Program-made: the position numbers and the translations under genes | Shown: positions 43,508-51,877 of the stretch, piece after piece | How the letters are laid out: each line of letters opens with the position of its first letter | How positions within the stretch are numbered: the stretch's first letter is position 1 | Notes under the pieces: model-generated | Databases searched by the model: none | Told to the model about the DNA's origin: nothing | The model's input: only the letters and a program-made list of their open reading frames with translations | DNA from: an uncultured Bacteroidales bacterium | GTDB taxonomy: Bacteria > Bacteroidota > Bacteroidia > Bacteroidales > UBA932 | Length of the DNA stretch: 64,000 nucleotides | NCBI GenBank assembly: GCA_945874155.1 | Contig: CAMCFO010000005.1 | Coordinates: 1 to 64,000, forward strand | Direction: 5' to 3'

Positions 43508-43515
43508 TATATTTG
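43508..43515 (+). promoter_or_regulatory. -7 box of the AAA/PD-(D/E)XK gene (three-copy leader)
   Basis: TATATTTG lies 26 bases before the ATG at 43542. The same leader (TTTGCGGAGTTTGAACT to GAGGATATGTT) recurs at 47051 and 61137 before the two decayed remnants of this gene. Confidence 0.6.
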
Positions 43516-43541
43516 CGGAGTTTGAACTAATTGCTGAGGAT

Positions 43542-45083
43542 ATGTTGTACCCTATCGGAATACAGAATTTTGAGAAGCTTCGCAAGGAAGGTTGCGTTTA
43601 TGTTGACAAGACTGCGCTGATGTACAAGATGGTGAAGGAGGGGAACTACTATTTTCTTTCACGTCCGAGGCGTTTCGGGAAAAGCTTGCTAATCAGCACC
43701 TTGGAAGCGTATTTCCTCGGGAAGAAGGAGCTGTTCGAGGGATTGGCAGTGGCTGAACTTGAGAAGGATTGGGTGGAGTATCCGGTGCTGCATCTGGACT
43801 TGAATACTGAAAAATATGATTCCCAAGAGGCACTGATCGATAAATTGTCAGGTACCCTTGATTCGTGGGAGAAAGAATATGGCCGAAATGAATCAGAAAA
43901 GAGCCTTCCGACAAGATTCGAGGGCATCATACGCCGCGCAAAGGAAAAGACCGGGCGCAATGTCGTCATCCTGGTGGATGAATATGACAAGCCTATGCTT
44001 CAGGCCATAGGGAACGATGAACTCCAGAAGGCATACAGGGACACGCTGAAAAGTTTCTATGGCGCGCTGAAAAGTATGGATGCCTGCATCCGGTTCGCGA
44101 TTCTCACAGGTGTCACCAAGTTCGGCAAGGTCAGTGTGTTCAGCGACCTTAACAACTTGAATGACATATCGATGGACCACCGCTATTACGACCTTTGCGG
44201 CATTTCCGAGAAGGAGCTCCATCGTTATTTTGACACTGAAATTCAAGAACTTGCACAGGCGAATAATCAGACTTTCGAGCAGGCATGCGAGCAGCTCAGA
44301 GTTGATTATGACGGCTATCATTTCACATACGACACACCGGGGATGTACAATCCGTTCAGCATCCTGAACACTCTGTCAAAACAACGTTACGGCAGCTACT
44401 GGTTCGAGACCGGCACTCCGACCTTCCTCGTGGAACTTCTTCAAAAGGCCGATTACAACCTTGAAGAGATGGCTGGCATAGAAGCAGATACGGATATGCT
44501 CGGAAGTATCTTCAACGACGACAATCCGATACCAGTAATCTACCAAAGCGGTTATCTGACTATCAAAGATTATGATAGAGAGTTTGGCCTTTATAAGCTC
44601 GGGTTCCCAAACCGTGAGGTGGAGAATGGATTTATGAAATTCCTCCTGCCCTTCTACACGGCTAAACGCAACACCAGTTCATCCTTCGAAATCGGCTGCT
44701 TTGTCAAAGATATCAAGTCCGGCAACGCCGAAGGCTTCATGCAGAGGCTCCAGTCCTTCTTTGCAGGCGCCAAATTCGACCAGATTGCCAAGGATACGGA
44801 AAACTGGTTCCAGAATGTCGTGTTCATCGTCACAACACTCTGCGGCCTCTACATCGAAGCCGAGCACCAGACCAGCAACGGCCGCATAGACCTCGTCCTC
44901 AAGACTGACAAGTACATCTATGTTATGGAGCTCAAGTACGACGGCACTGCCGAGGAAGCCCTCCGGCAAATTGACGACAAGGGCTACGCCCTCCCCTGGC
45001 AGACTGACGGGCGCACAGTCATCAAGGTCGGAGCAAACTTCAGCTCCTCGCTGCGCCGACTTGACGGATGGATTATCGCGTGA
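43542..45083 (+). CDS. AAA-ATPase_like / PD-(D/E)XK nuclease family protein
   Basis: This 513-residue protein is of the widespread AAA-ATPase_like plus PDDEXK_9 type. The N-terminal ATPase has Walker A RPRRFGKS and Walker B VILVDEYDKPM. The C-terminal domain ends with GRIDLVLKTDKYIYVMELK, a complete D...ExK nuclease core. The function of these proteins is unknown; they are often present in many copies per genome and horizontally spread. The start at 43542 (MLYPIGIQNFEKL) follows the leader promoter. Two remnants of the same gene family flank the motor operon. Confidence 0.88.
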   Translation: MLYPIGIQNFEKLRKEGCVYVDKTALMYKMVKEGNYYFLSRPRRFGKSLLISTLEAYFLGKKELFEGLAVAELEKDWVEYPVLHLDLNTEKYDSQEALIDKLSGTLDSWEKEYGRNESEKSLPTRFEGIIRRAKEKTGRNVVILVDEYDKPMLQAIGNDELQKAYRDTLKSFYGALKSMDACIRFAILTGVTKFGKVSVFSDLNNLNDISMDHRYYDLCGISEKELHRYFDTEIQELAQANNQTFEQACEQLRVDYDGYHFTYDTPGMYNPFSILNTLSKQRYGSYWFETGTPTFLVELLQKADYNLEEMAGIEADTDMLGSIFNDDNPIPVIYQSGYLTIKDYDREFGLYKLGFPNREVENGFMKFLLPFYTAKRNTSSSFEIGCFVKDIKSGNAEGFMQRLQSFFAGAKFDQIAKDTENWFQNVVFIVTTLCGLYIEAEHQTSNGRIDLVLKTDKYIYVMELKYDGTAEEALRQIDDKGYALPWQTDGRTVIKVGANFSSSLRRLDGWIIA

Positions 45084-45105
45084 CTATCTGCTGAAAAATA
45101 TTGGT

Positions 45106-45136
45106 AGATGATGCAGGTTATTTTTTGAGGATTACT
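45106..45136 (-). repeat. Copy of dispersed 3'-end repeat
   Basis: On the - strand this reads AGTAATCCTCAAAAAATAAC then CTGCATCATCT. It begins inside the TAG stop codon of the small membrane protein gene to its right. Confidence 0.75.
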
Positions 45137-45475
45137 AAACCAATGAAATCAGTTTTGCTGCCCTGTCGCCATTGAGTTCTATGATTCCGGTTGCGGGTTC
45201 ATAGACATAATTACAGAAATCATACAATCGCACGTATGCAACATTTTCTGTCTGGTTGTAATATAAGTCAAGTCTGACGGTACCTCCTTCATGTCCTTGC
45301 TTAATCGTTGGGGTTGGATTCCTCCCTTATAGAAAATAAACATGCACAATCCACAGATTCCTATGCAGATGCCAAGCCCCATATTAATGAAGAACAGACC
45401 GGCACCGGAGAGAAGAACCATTGTTGATATTGCGAGATCCTTTCCTGTATGGACCTTTATGAAATTGCATTCCAT
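45135..45475 (-). pseudogene. Small two-helix membrane protein, frameshifted
   Basis: The first frame encodes an N-terminal stretch with two hydrophobic segments (STMVLLSGAGLFFINMGLGI and CIGICGLCMFIFYKGG). It then runs out of frame near 45300. The neighbouring frame continues with GGTVRLDLYYNQTENVAYV, RLYDFCNYVYEPATG and LNGDRAAKLISLV to the stop at 45135, clearly the natural C terminus. One base has been lost or gained. I do not recognise the family. It precedes the cation antiporter in reverse order by 15 bases. Confidence 0.6.
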
Positions 45476-45490
45476 AATATTGAAATATTT

Positions 45491-46444
45491 TTAGAGTTTT
45501 ACAAATAGATAACTATAATATGCCGCAAAGAGTAGCAGCATCACAGCCCCTTCCCAGCGGTCTATTCGGCATTTCTTGCCGGAATATGCCCAAAGCAGCA
45601 GTATCACGCTGCTCACAATGAGGATTCCGACATCCACAAGGCTCATTCCCCCGAAAGACAGTGGGGTAATGACTGCAGAGCATCCCAGAATCAGCAGGAT
45701 GTTGAACACGTTTGAACCGAGGATATTCCCAAGAGCGAGCTGGTCCTTGTGCTTGGCTGCTGCAACAATGCAGGTTGCGAGTTCAGGTAATGAAGTTCCT
45801 CCAGCGAGGATGGTGATAGCTATGAACTTGTCGCTTACGCCGAGCCGCCTTGCAAGTTCTGTGGCGGAATCAACGAAAAGCTCTCCTCCGAAGATAAGTT
45901 CGGCAAGACCTGCAACTACAGCTAAGATGGCAAACGGCAGTTTCATCTGCTTCTGCCCGGACATATCTGTCTGCTCCTTCGAATCGTACTTGAAGCAGAA
46001 AAAAAGATAAGCACCGAAAAGAATTAGAAAGCCTATGCCTTCCAATCTTGACAGGACATCTGCGCCACCGATGCCTAGCAAGCTTTTGCTCATTCCGAAA
46101 AGCACTAGTATGACAGATACCGCCAGGGTAACAGGTATGTCGCGCATACGGTTCTGATCTGTCATAGACACAGGCAATATAACGGCCGTGATACCAAGAA
46201 TGAAAAGGGCGTTGAATATGTTAGAGCCTATTACATTTCCTATTGCAATATCTGCATTGCCCTGTATTGCTCCCGTCAGACTCACGACGAGTTCAGGGCA
46301 AGATGTTCCGAAGCCCACTATAGTCAGGCCTATTATGAATTCGCTGACGCCGAGCCTCCTTGCTATTGACGAAGCTCCGTCAACAAGCCAGTCCGCGCCC
46401 AGGACTATGAGTCCCAGACCAGCCAGCAGTAGAATGATAGTCAT
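45491..46444 (-). CDS. Calcium/sodium antiporter, CaCA family
   Basis: This 317-residue inner-membrane protein has about ten helices in two inverted halves. Each half has an alpha-repeat, GFGTSCPELVVSLTG and AGGTSLPELATC, with the ion-binding Glu residues. It is of the bacterial YrbG type (K+-independent Na+/Ca2+ exchanger family). The downstream gene is the small membrane protein fragment. Confidence 0.92.
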   Translation of the reverse strand: MTIILLLAGLGLIVLGADWLVDGASSIARRLGVSEFIIGLTIVGFGTSCPELVVSLTGAIQGNADIAIGNVIGSNIFNALFILGITAVILPVSMTDQNRMRDIPVTLAVSVILVLFGMSKSLLGIGGADVLSRLEGIGFLILFGAYLFFCFKYDSKEQTDMSGQKQMKLPFAILAVVAGLAELIFGGELFVDSATELARRLGVSDKFIAITILAGGTSLPELATCIVAAAKHKDQLALGNILGSNVFNILLILGCSAVITPLSFGGMSLVDVGILIVSSVILLLWAYSGKKCRIDRWEGAVMLLLFAAYYSYLFVKL

Positions 46445-46533
46445 TGCTGTAGTTTATTGGTTGATAATGACAAGTTCCGCTGTTGCGAAACTATAGTAAT
46501 GATTAAGCCTGGATGAGAGAGAAACCGGCTAAA

Positions 46534-46938
46534 CTAAATCAGCAATTGACAAAGATAATGAATGTATCGATGTGTGGAATGTACCCCGGACTTAAACTGT
46601 CTGAGGTCCATCCGGGATGAATATAAACTGTGCCCATTGATTATCGCACCGTCTTTTATGACCAGGAAAGAAGACTTCGCATTAGGCTGAATCCTGCGGC
46701 CTGAGTTTGGGGATCTATGGGAAAAGGTGAAACTGTTGTTTCCTCCATTGTATCCTGTGGCGCTGGAAGGTAGAATCCCGTAGAAATTGCTGTATGGGTT
46801 CAATGTGCCCGTATCCTGCATTATATGACAAGTGACGGAACCATCAGTAAGGCCGCAACAAACTTTCTCATCAATCGACGCTCTGTCGCCGAAATTGCAG
46901 GACAGAATAAATCCGATTATGACAAGAAGAAGTTTCAT
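46534..46938 (-). CDS. Hypothetical secreted small protein
   Basis: This 134-residue protein has a hydrophobic N terminus ending in a Cys (LLVIIGFILSC) that could be a lipobox or a signal peptide. The rest is polar and rich in Ser, Asn and His (SATGYNGGNNSFTFSHRSPN), with a C-terminal segment HRYIHYLCQLLI. I do not recognise it with confidence, but the layout is like small hypothetical proteins of Bacteroidales. No promoter is evident. Confidence 0.5.
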   Translation of the reverse strand: MKLLLVIIGFILSCNFGDRASIDEKVCCGLTDGSVTCHIMQDTGTLNPYSNFYGILPSSATGYNGGNNSFTFSHRSPNSGRRIQPNAKSSFLVIKDGAIINGHSLYSSRMDLRQFKSGVHSTHRYIHYLCQLLI

Positions 46939-47089
46939 ACTGTTCTTTTTGACAAAATTACAAAAATCTCCCGATTATGCAAGGTAGCCCTGAAAAACAA
47001 TGTACGGGAGAAGTATTCCGTGAAATCAGTTAATATTTGTATCAGTTAATATTTGTATATTTGCGGAGTTTGAACTGATTGCTGAGGAT

Positions 47090-47191
47090 ATGTTATACCC
47101 TATCGGAATACAGAGTTTTTCGGAGATACGCCAAAATGGCTATGTCAGTGATTTGAACAACCTCAAGGATATATCAATGCGTTGGCAATGA
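47090..47191 (+). pseudogene. AAA/PD-(D/E)XK gene remnant, left
   Basis: The 33 codons join the start of the gene at 43542 (MLYPIGIQSFSEIRQNG) to a piece from its middle (SDLNNLKDISM), then stop. An identical fusion remnant is at 61176. Confidence 0.75.
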
Positions 47192-47201
47192 AGTATTTAA
47201 T

Positions 47202-47330
47202 ATGACAAAAGGAATAATTTTCGATATGGGCGGAGTGTTGATAGACTTGTTCTACGACCGCTGCGTAGCCGCCTACCTCCGGTCATTGAAGCGGCTCTCG
47301 TGCATTGATAAAGATTTTCTTGATTATTGA
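47202..47330 (+). pseudogene. HAD hydrolase remnant, left copy
   Basis: The ORF starts MTKGIIFDMGGVLIDLFYD as in the intact copy at 61288, but two in-between deletions leave only about 43 codons. Motif I (the DxG Asp) remains; motifs II-IV are lost. Confidence 0.8.
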
Positions 47331-47351
47331 AAATAGTTTTCAATCAACACA

Positions 47352-48225
47352 ATGAATTATAGAATAACATCTGAACAAACATATCCGCTTGCGGATTTCG
47401 TCAGGATAATGGACGGGCACCATCCCAGGTTGCAGCCGACCTTGAATGAAGTGGCAGCGAAACTCCCTGGCAGTATCACAATCACATCAATCCATTACGA
47501 TTACAGCTCCACAGACCTGCATAATCAGCCTGTCCAGATGTCATCCTTGATGCTGGTTATGCTCGATGGCGGGAAGCTTAAGGGCGACCACCTGTGGCTG
47601 GAGAACCGTGCCACTCAATCTTCCGACAGCAATGTACCGACGCATATGTGGAATATCGGCGAGGTTCACGTACTTCGACACGGAGTGCTGGTTTCACCGG
47701 ACTTGATGGGTATGGGAACAAGCATAGGACGGCCTGTATGCTATCTATGCGGTAAACTGGCAGCCAGGTGCACCGTAGATGCCGTAATCGCTGCCCAGAT
47801 GATTCTCTTGCAGCATTATCATCTTACTGAAGCGCCCCTGCCTGTGCTCAATTCCGGTCACTCACAAGGCGGTTTTGATGCTTTGGCAGTCCATCGTTGA
47901 CGCATTGGGCACCCGTCTGTCATAACTGTTCAAAAGCGAAGCCTGCAAGAGGGGTGAACAGTTGTATGATATGGTTGATAGATGTGCAAAGGCAGAACGT
48001 CAGATAGACGGATGGAGTCCTGAACTTCCGATATCATTCTATCATCTGCACGCGGATGAGTGCGTTCCAGTGGAATCTATGCTGGAAGTCAAACGGCTAT
48101 GGGGCCACCTTCCCAATGTCACTTTCGAGGATGATATGACAGCTATTGATGAAATACCCAATCGTATGGGGCACGCCTATTCCGGAGGCGTATTTCACAG
48201 GCGTCTTCTGAACGAAATATTCTGA
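47352..48225 (+). pseudogene. Alpha/beta hydrolase, interrupted
   Basis: The first frame (to 47900) carries a nucleophile elbow, GHSQGG, after a long N-terminal part, and then breaks. The second frame (47962-48225) carries the C-terminal third, including HLHADECVPVESML (likely catalytic Asp) and MGHAYSGG (catalytic His). Together they would make a hydrolase of about 290 residues or more, with a gap of roughly 20 codons. The gene faces the motor operon tail to tail. Confidence 0.7.
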
Positions 48226-48309
48226 TGCGAACCCCAAGCGCCGCCCGGGACGGCCGAAAAAATCGATATAGTCTAACGAATTGGGAAAGTATTATTTAAA
48301 GGTTTTTGT

Positions 48310-50016
48310 TTATTGGTTTTTGCATAGATCACTCAATCCTGGCCAGTCTGCAATATTGTAGCTGTCCTTGACTCCTTCCGGTGCTGAAGGGAAGAAATTG
48401 AAGGTGCCTCCTGTCATTTGCTCGATTTCAGACACGGAATAAATGAATTCACTCAATGGCCGGATTACGTAAGTTTTTCCGTCAAAGTTCGGATTTTGCG
48501 GGAACCAGAAGCCTATGGCCATAACCTCATCAGCAGTACATTCATTTATTTTCTTGTTGGTGTTGCCGGCCCTGGTTCTCATTATGATTTTGTAACGGGC
48601 AGTAGGCACAAGACACTGCTTGGATTTGCCATCCGTTTTGTTGGAGCCGTATGTTGCGTCATAGACAATCAGATTCTCATTCTCATAATGGCAACCTGCC
48701 ACGACAAAAAGGGTATCGCTGCATCTCCATTCGCTCGGAAGCAGGGACTCCACCTGTGTCCAATGGGTTTCCCCTTCAGCATTTGCGGCATACATATATG
48801 CTTCGGGGGCAATATTGGTCGGATAGAAGGTCTGGGCATTCAAGTCCAGAAGAATATATTTGTTTCCGCAACCTCTTTCGGCACTGCGCATAAGATGTCC
48901 CCGGGTAAAATACTTGCTCATAGTCGGAAGAGAACTCCAATATTGATAGTTATCAGCTGTTTCTGAGTTCCAAGGCCAACTGTTCCAGTTAGAAGGATAT
49001 ATTATGGACTGTTCGCTCTCCGACATCTTAGGGTCCGGACGCCAAGGATCCTTGACAGGACGGGTATATCCTCCCTCCCAGTAAATCTCGTGACAAGGAT
49101 AGGCCACCCACATAGGGTTATGGTAACGGGTGTTGTAGCAGGCAGAGTAGTTGCGGACAAGCTGCTTCGTGCGGTATGTCGTGGCACTATGGCTGATGTA
49201 CTTATAGTCTGGACTGTCATTGATGACTTTCGGAATCTCCGGCAGCCAGTACTGTTCTTGTTCTTTTTCAGTGAAATCAAGAGTAACAGATGGGGCATCT
49301 GAAGTGACAACAAGGGTAAGGTCGTCGATTTTCGCGTTGCCGAATGCCGATTTGACAATTACGTTGATATCTTGAACATCCCCTGCAACGGCAAAATCCG
49401 ACGTGACATAAAACCATTTCTGATACTGCTTTGCCTTCCACGGGATTTCAATCTCCCCGGAAGTCCCGCCCGCAACAAAAATATGGACGGTCTCCCCTTC
49501 CTTCACCTCGTTGCTGCCATTGACATAACTGTTGAGTCCGAACGCTAGCTTGAAATTACGTTTGTCAAGAGGTATACGGACATTCTGAACACTCAGGAGC
49601 GATGTATTCTTGTTCAGAGACACAGCATTGTGCCCTGACGCTCCCGGATATCCTATGGATGTAAAGTTGTTCTGGAAAGAAGAATAGGCAGACTTGCCGT
49701 AATCTATGGCTGAAGCGCCACACCCAGTAGCATTGGAATATGTTGCCCAGGACTGATTGACATATTGACTGTCTCCTGAAACATCCACCTTGTCAAAGTT
49801 GTCATATAAAATCACATCCGACTCTGCATAAGGGAAGGAATTGTCATCCGGATTGCCGGGGTCTGAAGGCGTTTCCGGTTTCCCCGGGTCTTCTGGGGAT
49901 TCAGTGTCCGGAACAGGAGTTTCACTGTCAGGAACATCTGGTTTCTCAATCGGAGAACAGGAATAGACCGCAAAGACTGAGACACACAGAGCGACCAGAA
50001 GGTTTTCAATTTTCAT
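48310..50016 (-). CDS. NUC1-type DNA/RNA endonuclease lipoprotein, two-domain
   Basis: This 568-residue lipoprotein (signal ending VYSC, then a Pro/Glu/Asp-rich linker) sits on the outside of a membrane. Residues ~65-240 are a jelly-roll-like module of the kind also present in the lipoprotein at 16866. Residues ~290-560 are the non-specific nuclease domain with the catalytic motif TRGHLMRSAER (H of the DRGH type, D replaced by T) and the following TNIAPE. It is the last gene of the motor operon, 62 bases after the small lipoprotein. It may degrade external or phage DNA, or serve in phosphate salvage. Confidence 0.82.
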   Translation of the reverse strand: MKIENLLVALCVSVFAVYSCSPIEKPDVPDSETPVPDTESPEDPGKPETPSDPGNPDDNSFPYAESDVILYDNFDKVDVSGDSQYVNQSWATYSNATGCGASAIDYGKSAYSSFQNNFTSIGYPGASGHNAVSLNKNTSLLSVQNVRIPLDKRNFKLAFGLNSYVNGSNEVKEGETVHIFVAGGTSGEIEIPWKAKQYQKWFYVTSDFAVAGDVQDINVIVKSAFGNAKIDDLTLVVTSDAPSVTLDFTEKEQEQYWLPEIPKVINDSPDYKYISHSATTYRTKQLVRNYSACYNTRYHNPMWVAYPCHEIYWEGGYTRPVKDPWRPDPKMSESEQSIIYPSNWNSWPWNSETADNYQYWSSLPTMSKYFTRGHLMRSAERGCGNKYILLDLNAQTFYPTNIAPEAYMYAANAEGETHWTQVESLLPSEWRCSDTLFVVAGCHYENENLIVYDATYGSNKTDGKSKQCLVPTARYKIIMRTRAGNTNKKINECTADEVMAIGFWFPQNPNFDGKTYVIRPLSEFIYSVSEIEQMTGGTFNFFPSAPEGVKDSYNIADWPGLSDLCKNQ

Positions 50017-50078
50017 AGTGCGACAGATTTAATTCACATAACCCGGCTAAATTAGCAAGACTTTGATATTTTTCCAAA

Positions 50079-50447
50079 TTATTCAGTATGGTTCTCATCG
50101 AAAGCACTCATAAAGCCCTCCAGCAGAGACGGCAGCCGTTCTCCGAAATCCTTCAAAAGTTTTCCAGTCTCCTCAATCCCCTGCCTGACCAACAAGCCAG
50201 TATACCGTCCAATGGCTTTGTTGATTGCATCCCGTTCCTCCTGTGAATATGAGTCATAGTTCGTCTGGTACTCTTCCAGCAACTTCTCATATTCCGATTG
50301 TGACCGTTCCCAATCATCCTCAGTCCAATTGCTGCAATTATTTTCAACTTCATTAACATAGTTGTCAATCCTGTTGCTCAACGGAGTATTGCAAGCAGTA
50401 ATCAGGAGGACAGCAATAGTCCATAGAATCAATTGTTTCCACTGCAT
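50079..50447 (-). CDS. Small coiled lipoprotein
   Basis: This 122-residue lipoprotein has a signal ending LLITAC. The mature part is helical and acidic (NYVNEVENNCSNWTEDDW, YEKLLEEYQ), resembling the DUF6565 small Bacteroidales lipoproteins. It starts three bases after the stop of the nuclease gene, so it belongs to the same transcript. It could be an inhibitor or anchor for the nuclease, but nothing in the sequence shows this. Confidence 0.65.
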   Translation of the reverse strand: MQWKQLILWTIAVLLITACNTPLSNRIDNYVNEVENNCSNWTEDDWERSQSEYEKLLEEYQTNYDSYSQEERDAINKAIGRYTGLLVRQGIEETGKLLKDFGERLPSLLEGFMSAFDENHTE

Positions 50448-50450
50448 AAT

Positions 50451-51257
50451 TCAATATATTTTCCAAAATTTATAATCCAATTGAGATTCCACCTGCTCCT
50501 CAATATCATCCGGCAAAAAGTCAAACAGGTCTTGCCCGGTCTGCAGCTCAATCTCATTGACGGAAACTGCGGAAGACTTCATTGTCTGAACATCATCGTT
50601 GTTAGCCATAATGAAGCCTATAGAAACCCACCGGCCTCCAACTTGCGCAAGCATAGCCTTGAACAGAGCATCCGGAACAACCACCTTACCGGCACCTATA
50701 GTCCCATACACATTACCGCCCACCACCGGTCCCGTGACCACCCAGACTTTCCCGAACTCCATTGCACATTTCCGCACTTTCTTTTCCAGCGTGTTCCAAT
50801 ATTTCTGATTCAAGGTGGAATTCTGAGGACAAATGTTTGTGTAATAGAAGGTTTCGGTCATAGCCCTGTCACTCCATTTGAAATCCGCAGCCGGAGCCAT
50901 ATGCCCTCTTGACCATCCGCTCCGCCTGTAATCCCCATCATTTGCCTGAGGAAGAGAAAGCCCGGGATCCGGCTGAAAATCCTTTCCCTTTCGGGAATAT
51001 GGGCCATCCGTCTGAGAAGCCGTCAACTCATACAACACCCAGTCCGGAATCTTTCTGGAGGCGTTGTAGGACACTTTAAAACCGGAGTACTCAATTACTG
51101 AAGAACCAACTGCAATTGGTGTGGGCCTTGCCGGTTTACCGGCTACAACAGTTCCAGTTCCACTCTCAGACGACTTCGCAATGGAAGGCCGTCTCCCTAC
51201 AGAAACGCAGGAAACCAATGTAACCGAAAGTATGTATACTATAATCCTTTTCATCAT
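50451..51257 (-). CDS. NUC1-type DNA/RNA endonuclease lipoprotein
   Basis: This 268-residue lipoprotein (signal ending TLVSC) is a one-domain non-specific nuclease: SRGHMAPAADFKW (the catalytic His; Ser replaces the usual Asp), the Mg-binding segment TNICPQN, and NQKYWNTLEKKVR. It is clearly the same superfamily as the nuclease at 48310. Its ATG overlaps the stop of the MotB-like gene (ATGA), so it is made together with the motor. The location outside the inner membrane agrees with the motor's periplasmic part. Confidence 0.88.
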   Translation of the reverse strand: MMKRIIVYILSVTLVSCVSVGRRPSIAKSSESGTGTVVAGKPARPTPIAVGSSVIEYSGFKVSYNASRKIPDWVLYELTASQTDGPYSRKGKDFQPDPGLSLPQANDGDYRRSGWSRGHMAPAADFKWSDRAMTETFYYTNICPQNSTLNQKYWNTLEKKVRKCAMEFGKVWVVTGPVVGGNVYGTIGAGKVVVPDALFKAMLAQVGGRWVSIGFIMANNDDVQTMKSSAVSVNEIELQTGQDLFDFLPDDIEEQVESQLDYKFWKIY

Positions 51258-51877
51258 TCAATTATCCCCATTTGCGGCATAATCTGAATCAAAAAACGCT
51301 GATTAGCAGAGTTTATTTCATCTCGTGGCTTACCTTCCATCTGTCCGGCTCCGGCAATGACCACCTCACAGGGCAGATTGAAAAATTGCAGTGTAGTATT
51401 TTCCTGATTCGGAAACCAGAATTTGAACAGGGACAATGCCCGGTCATAACTCAACTGATTATTCAGAGGATAACTATCTTTCGAAGCCTGGCCCTCAATT
51501 ACCAACAGATAAGATGCATTCGTATCTTTCTCAAGCAAATCCTCCAATTTATCCTTGATTGCATCCCTGACAGCGCATAATTCACTTTTGGTTTCCTCAT
51601 CCAAATCATCAATGTCTGAACTGCCTTTTTGAAACTGAACCTTTGTCTTCAGAATATGCTTCTTATACACAGGATCATACTGAAAATACGTCGTATCAAT
51701 ATTCCGTATTGCATCTCTGATTTCATTGATTTTATCCAATTCCTTCCTCGTCGCAGCACCTTGACCGTGAATTAGAGCCACCGCCAAGATAAACAGCATC
51801 AGCATCACGAAAAATAAATTGGTCATCAAATCAGAATAACTGGTCCAAAAATATGATTCTTTTCCTTTCTTTGACAT
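51254..51877 (-). CDS. MotB/ZorB-like stator subunit (OmpA domain)
   Basis: This 207-residue protein has one N-terminal membrane helix with the proton-path Asp in SYSDLMTNLFFVMLMLFIL. A short linker follows, then a periplasmic OmpA-like peptidoglycan-binding domain (IEGQASKDSYPLNNQLSYDR and SANQRFLIQI). ZorB and MotB share this plan. The start is at 51877, where ATG overlaps the stop of the MotA-like gene (TGATG); a longer frame up to 51994 overlaps that gene and is not credible. It forms an ion channel with the MotA-like subunit. Confidence 0.82.
   Translation of the reverse strand: MSKKGKESYFWTSYSDLMTNLFFVMLMLFILAVALIHGQGAATRKELDKINEIRDAIRNIDTTYFQYDPVYKKHILKTKVQFQKGSSDIDDLDEETKSELCAVRDAIKDKLEDLLEKDTNASYLLVIEGQASKDSYPLNNQLSYDRALSLFKFWFPNQENTTLQFFNLPCEVVIAGAGQMEGKPRDEINSANQRFLIQIMPQMGIIE

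Larger units (their letters stand above)
47051..47336 (+). repeat. Left flanking repeat (ATPase remnant + deleted HAD gene)
   Basis: This region matches 61137-61935 in the same orientation, minus two internal segments of about 207 and 307 bases. Both deletions lie between short direct repeats that are still visible in the right copy: GCCGCCTAC (61354 and 61561) and TCATTGAAG (61576 and 61883). This is a typical slippage pattern. Confidence 0.85.
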
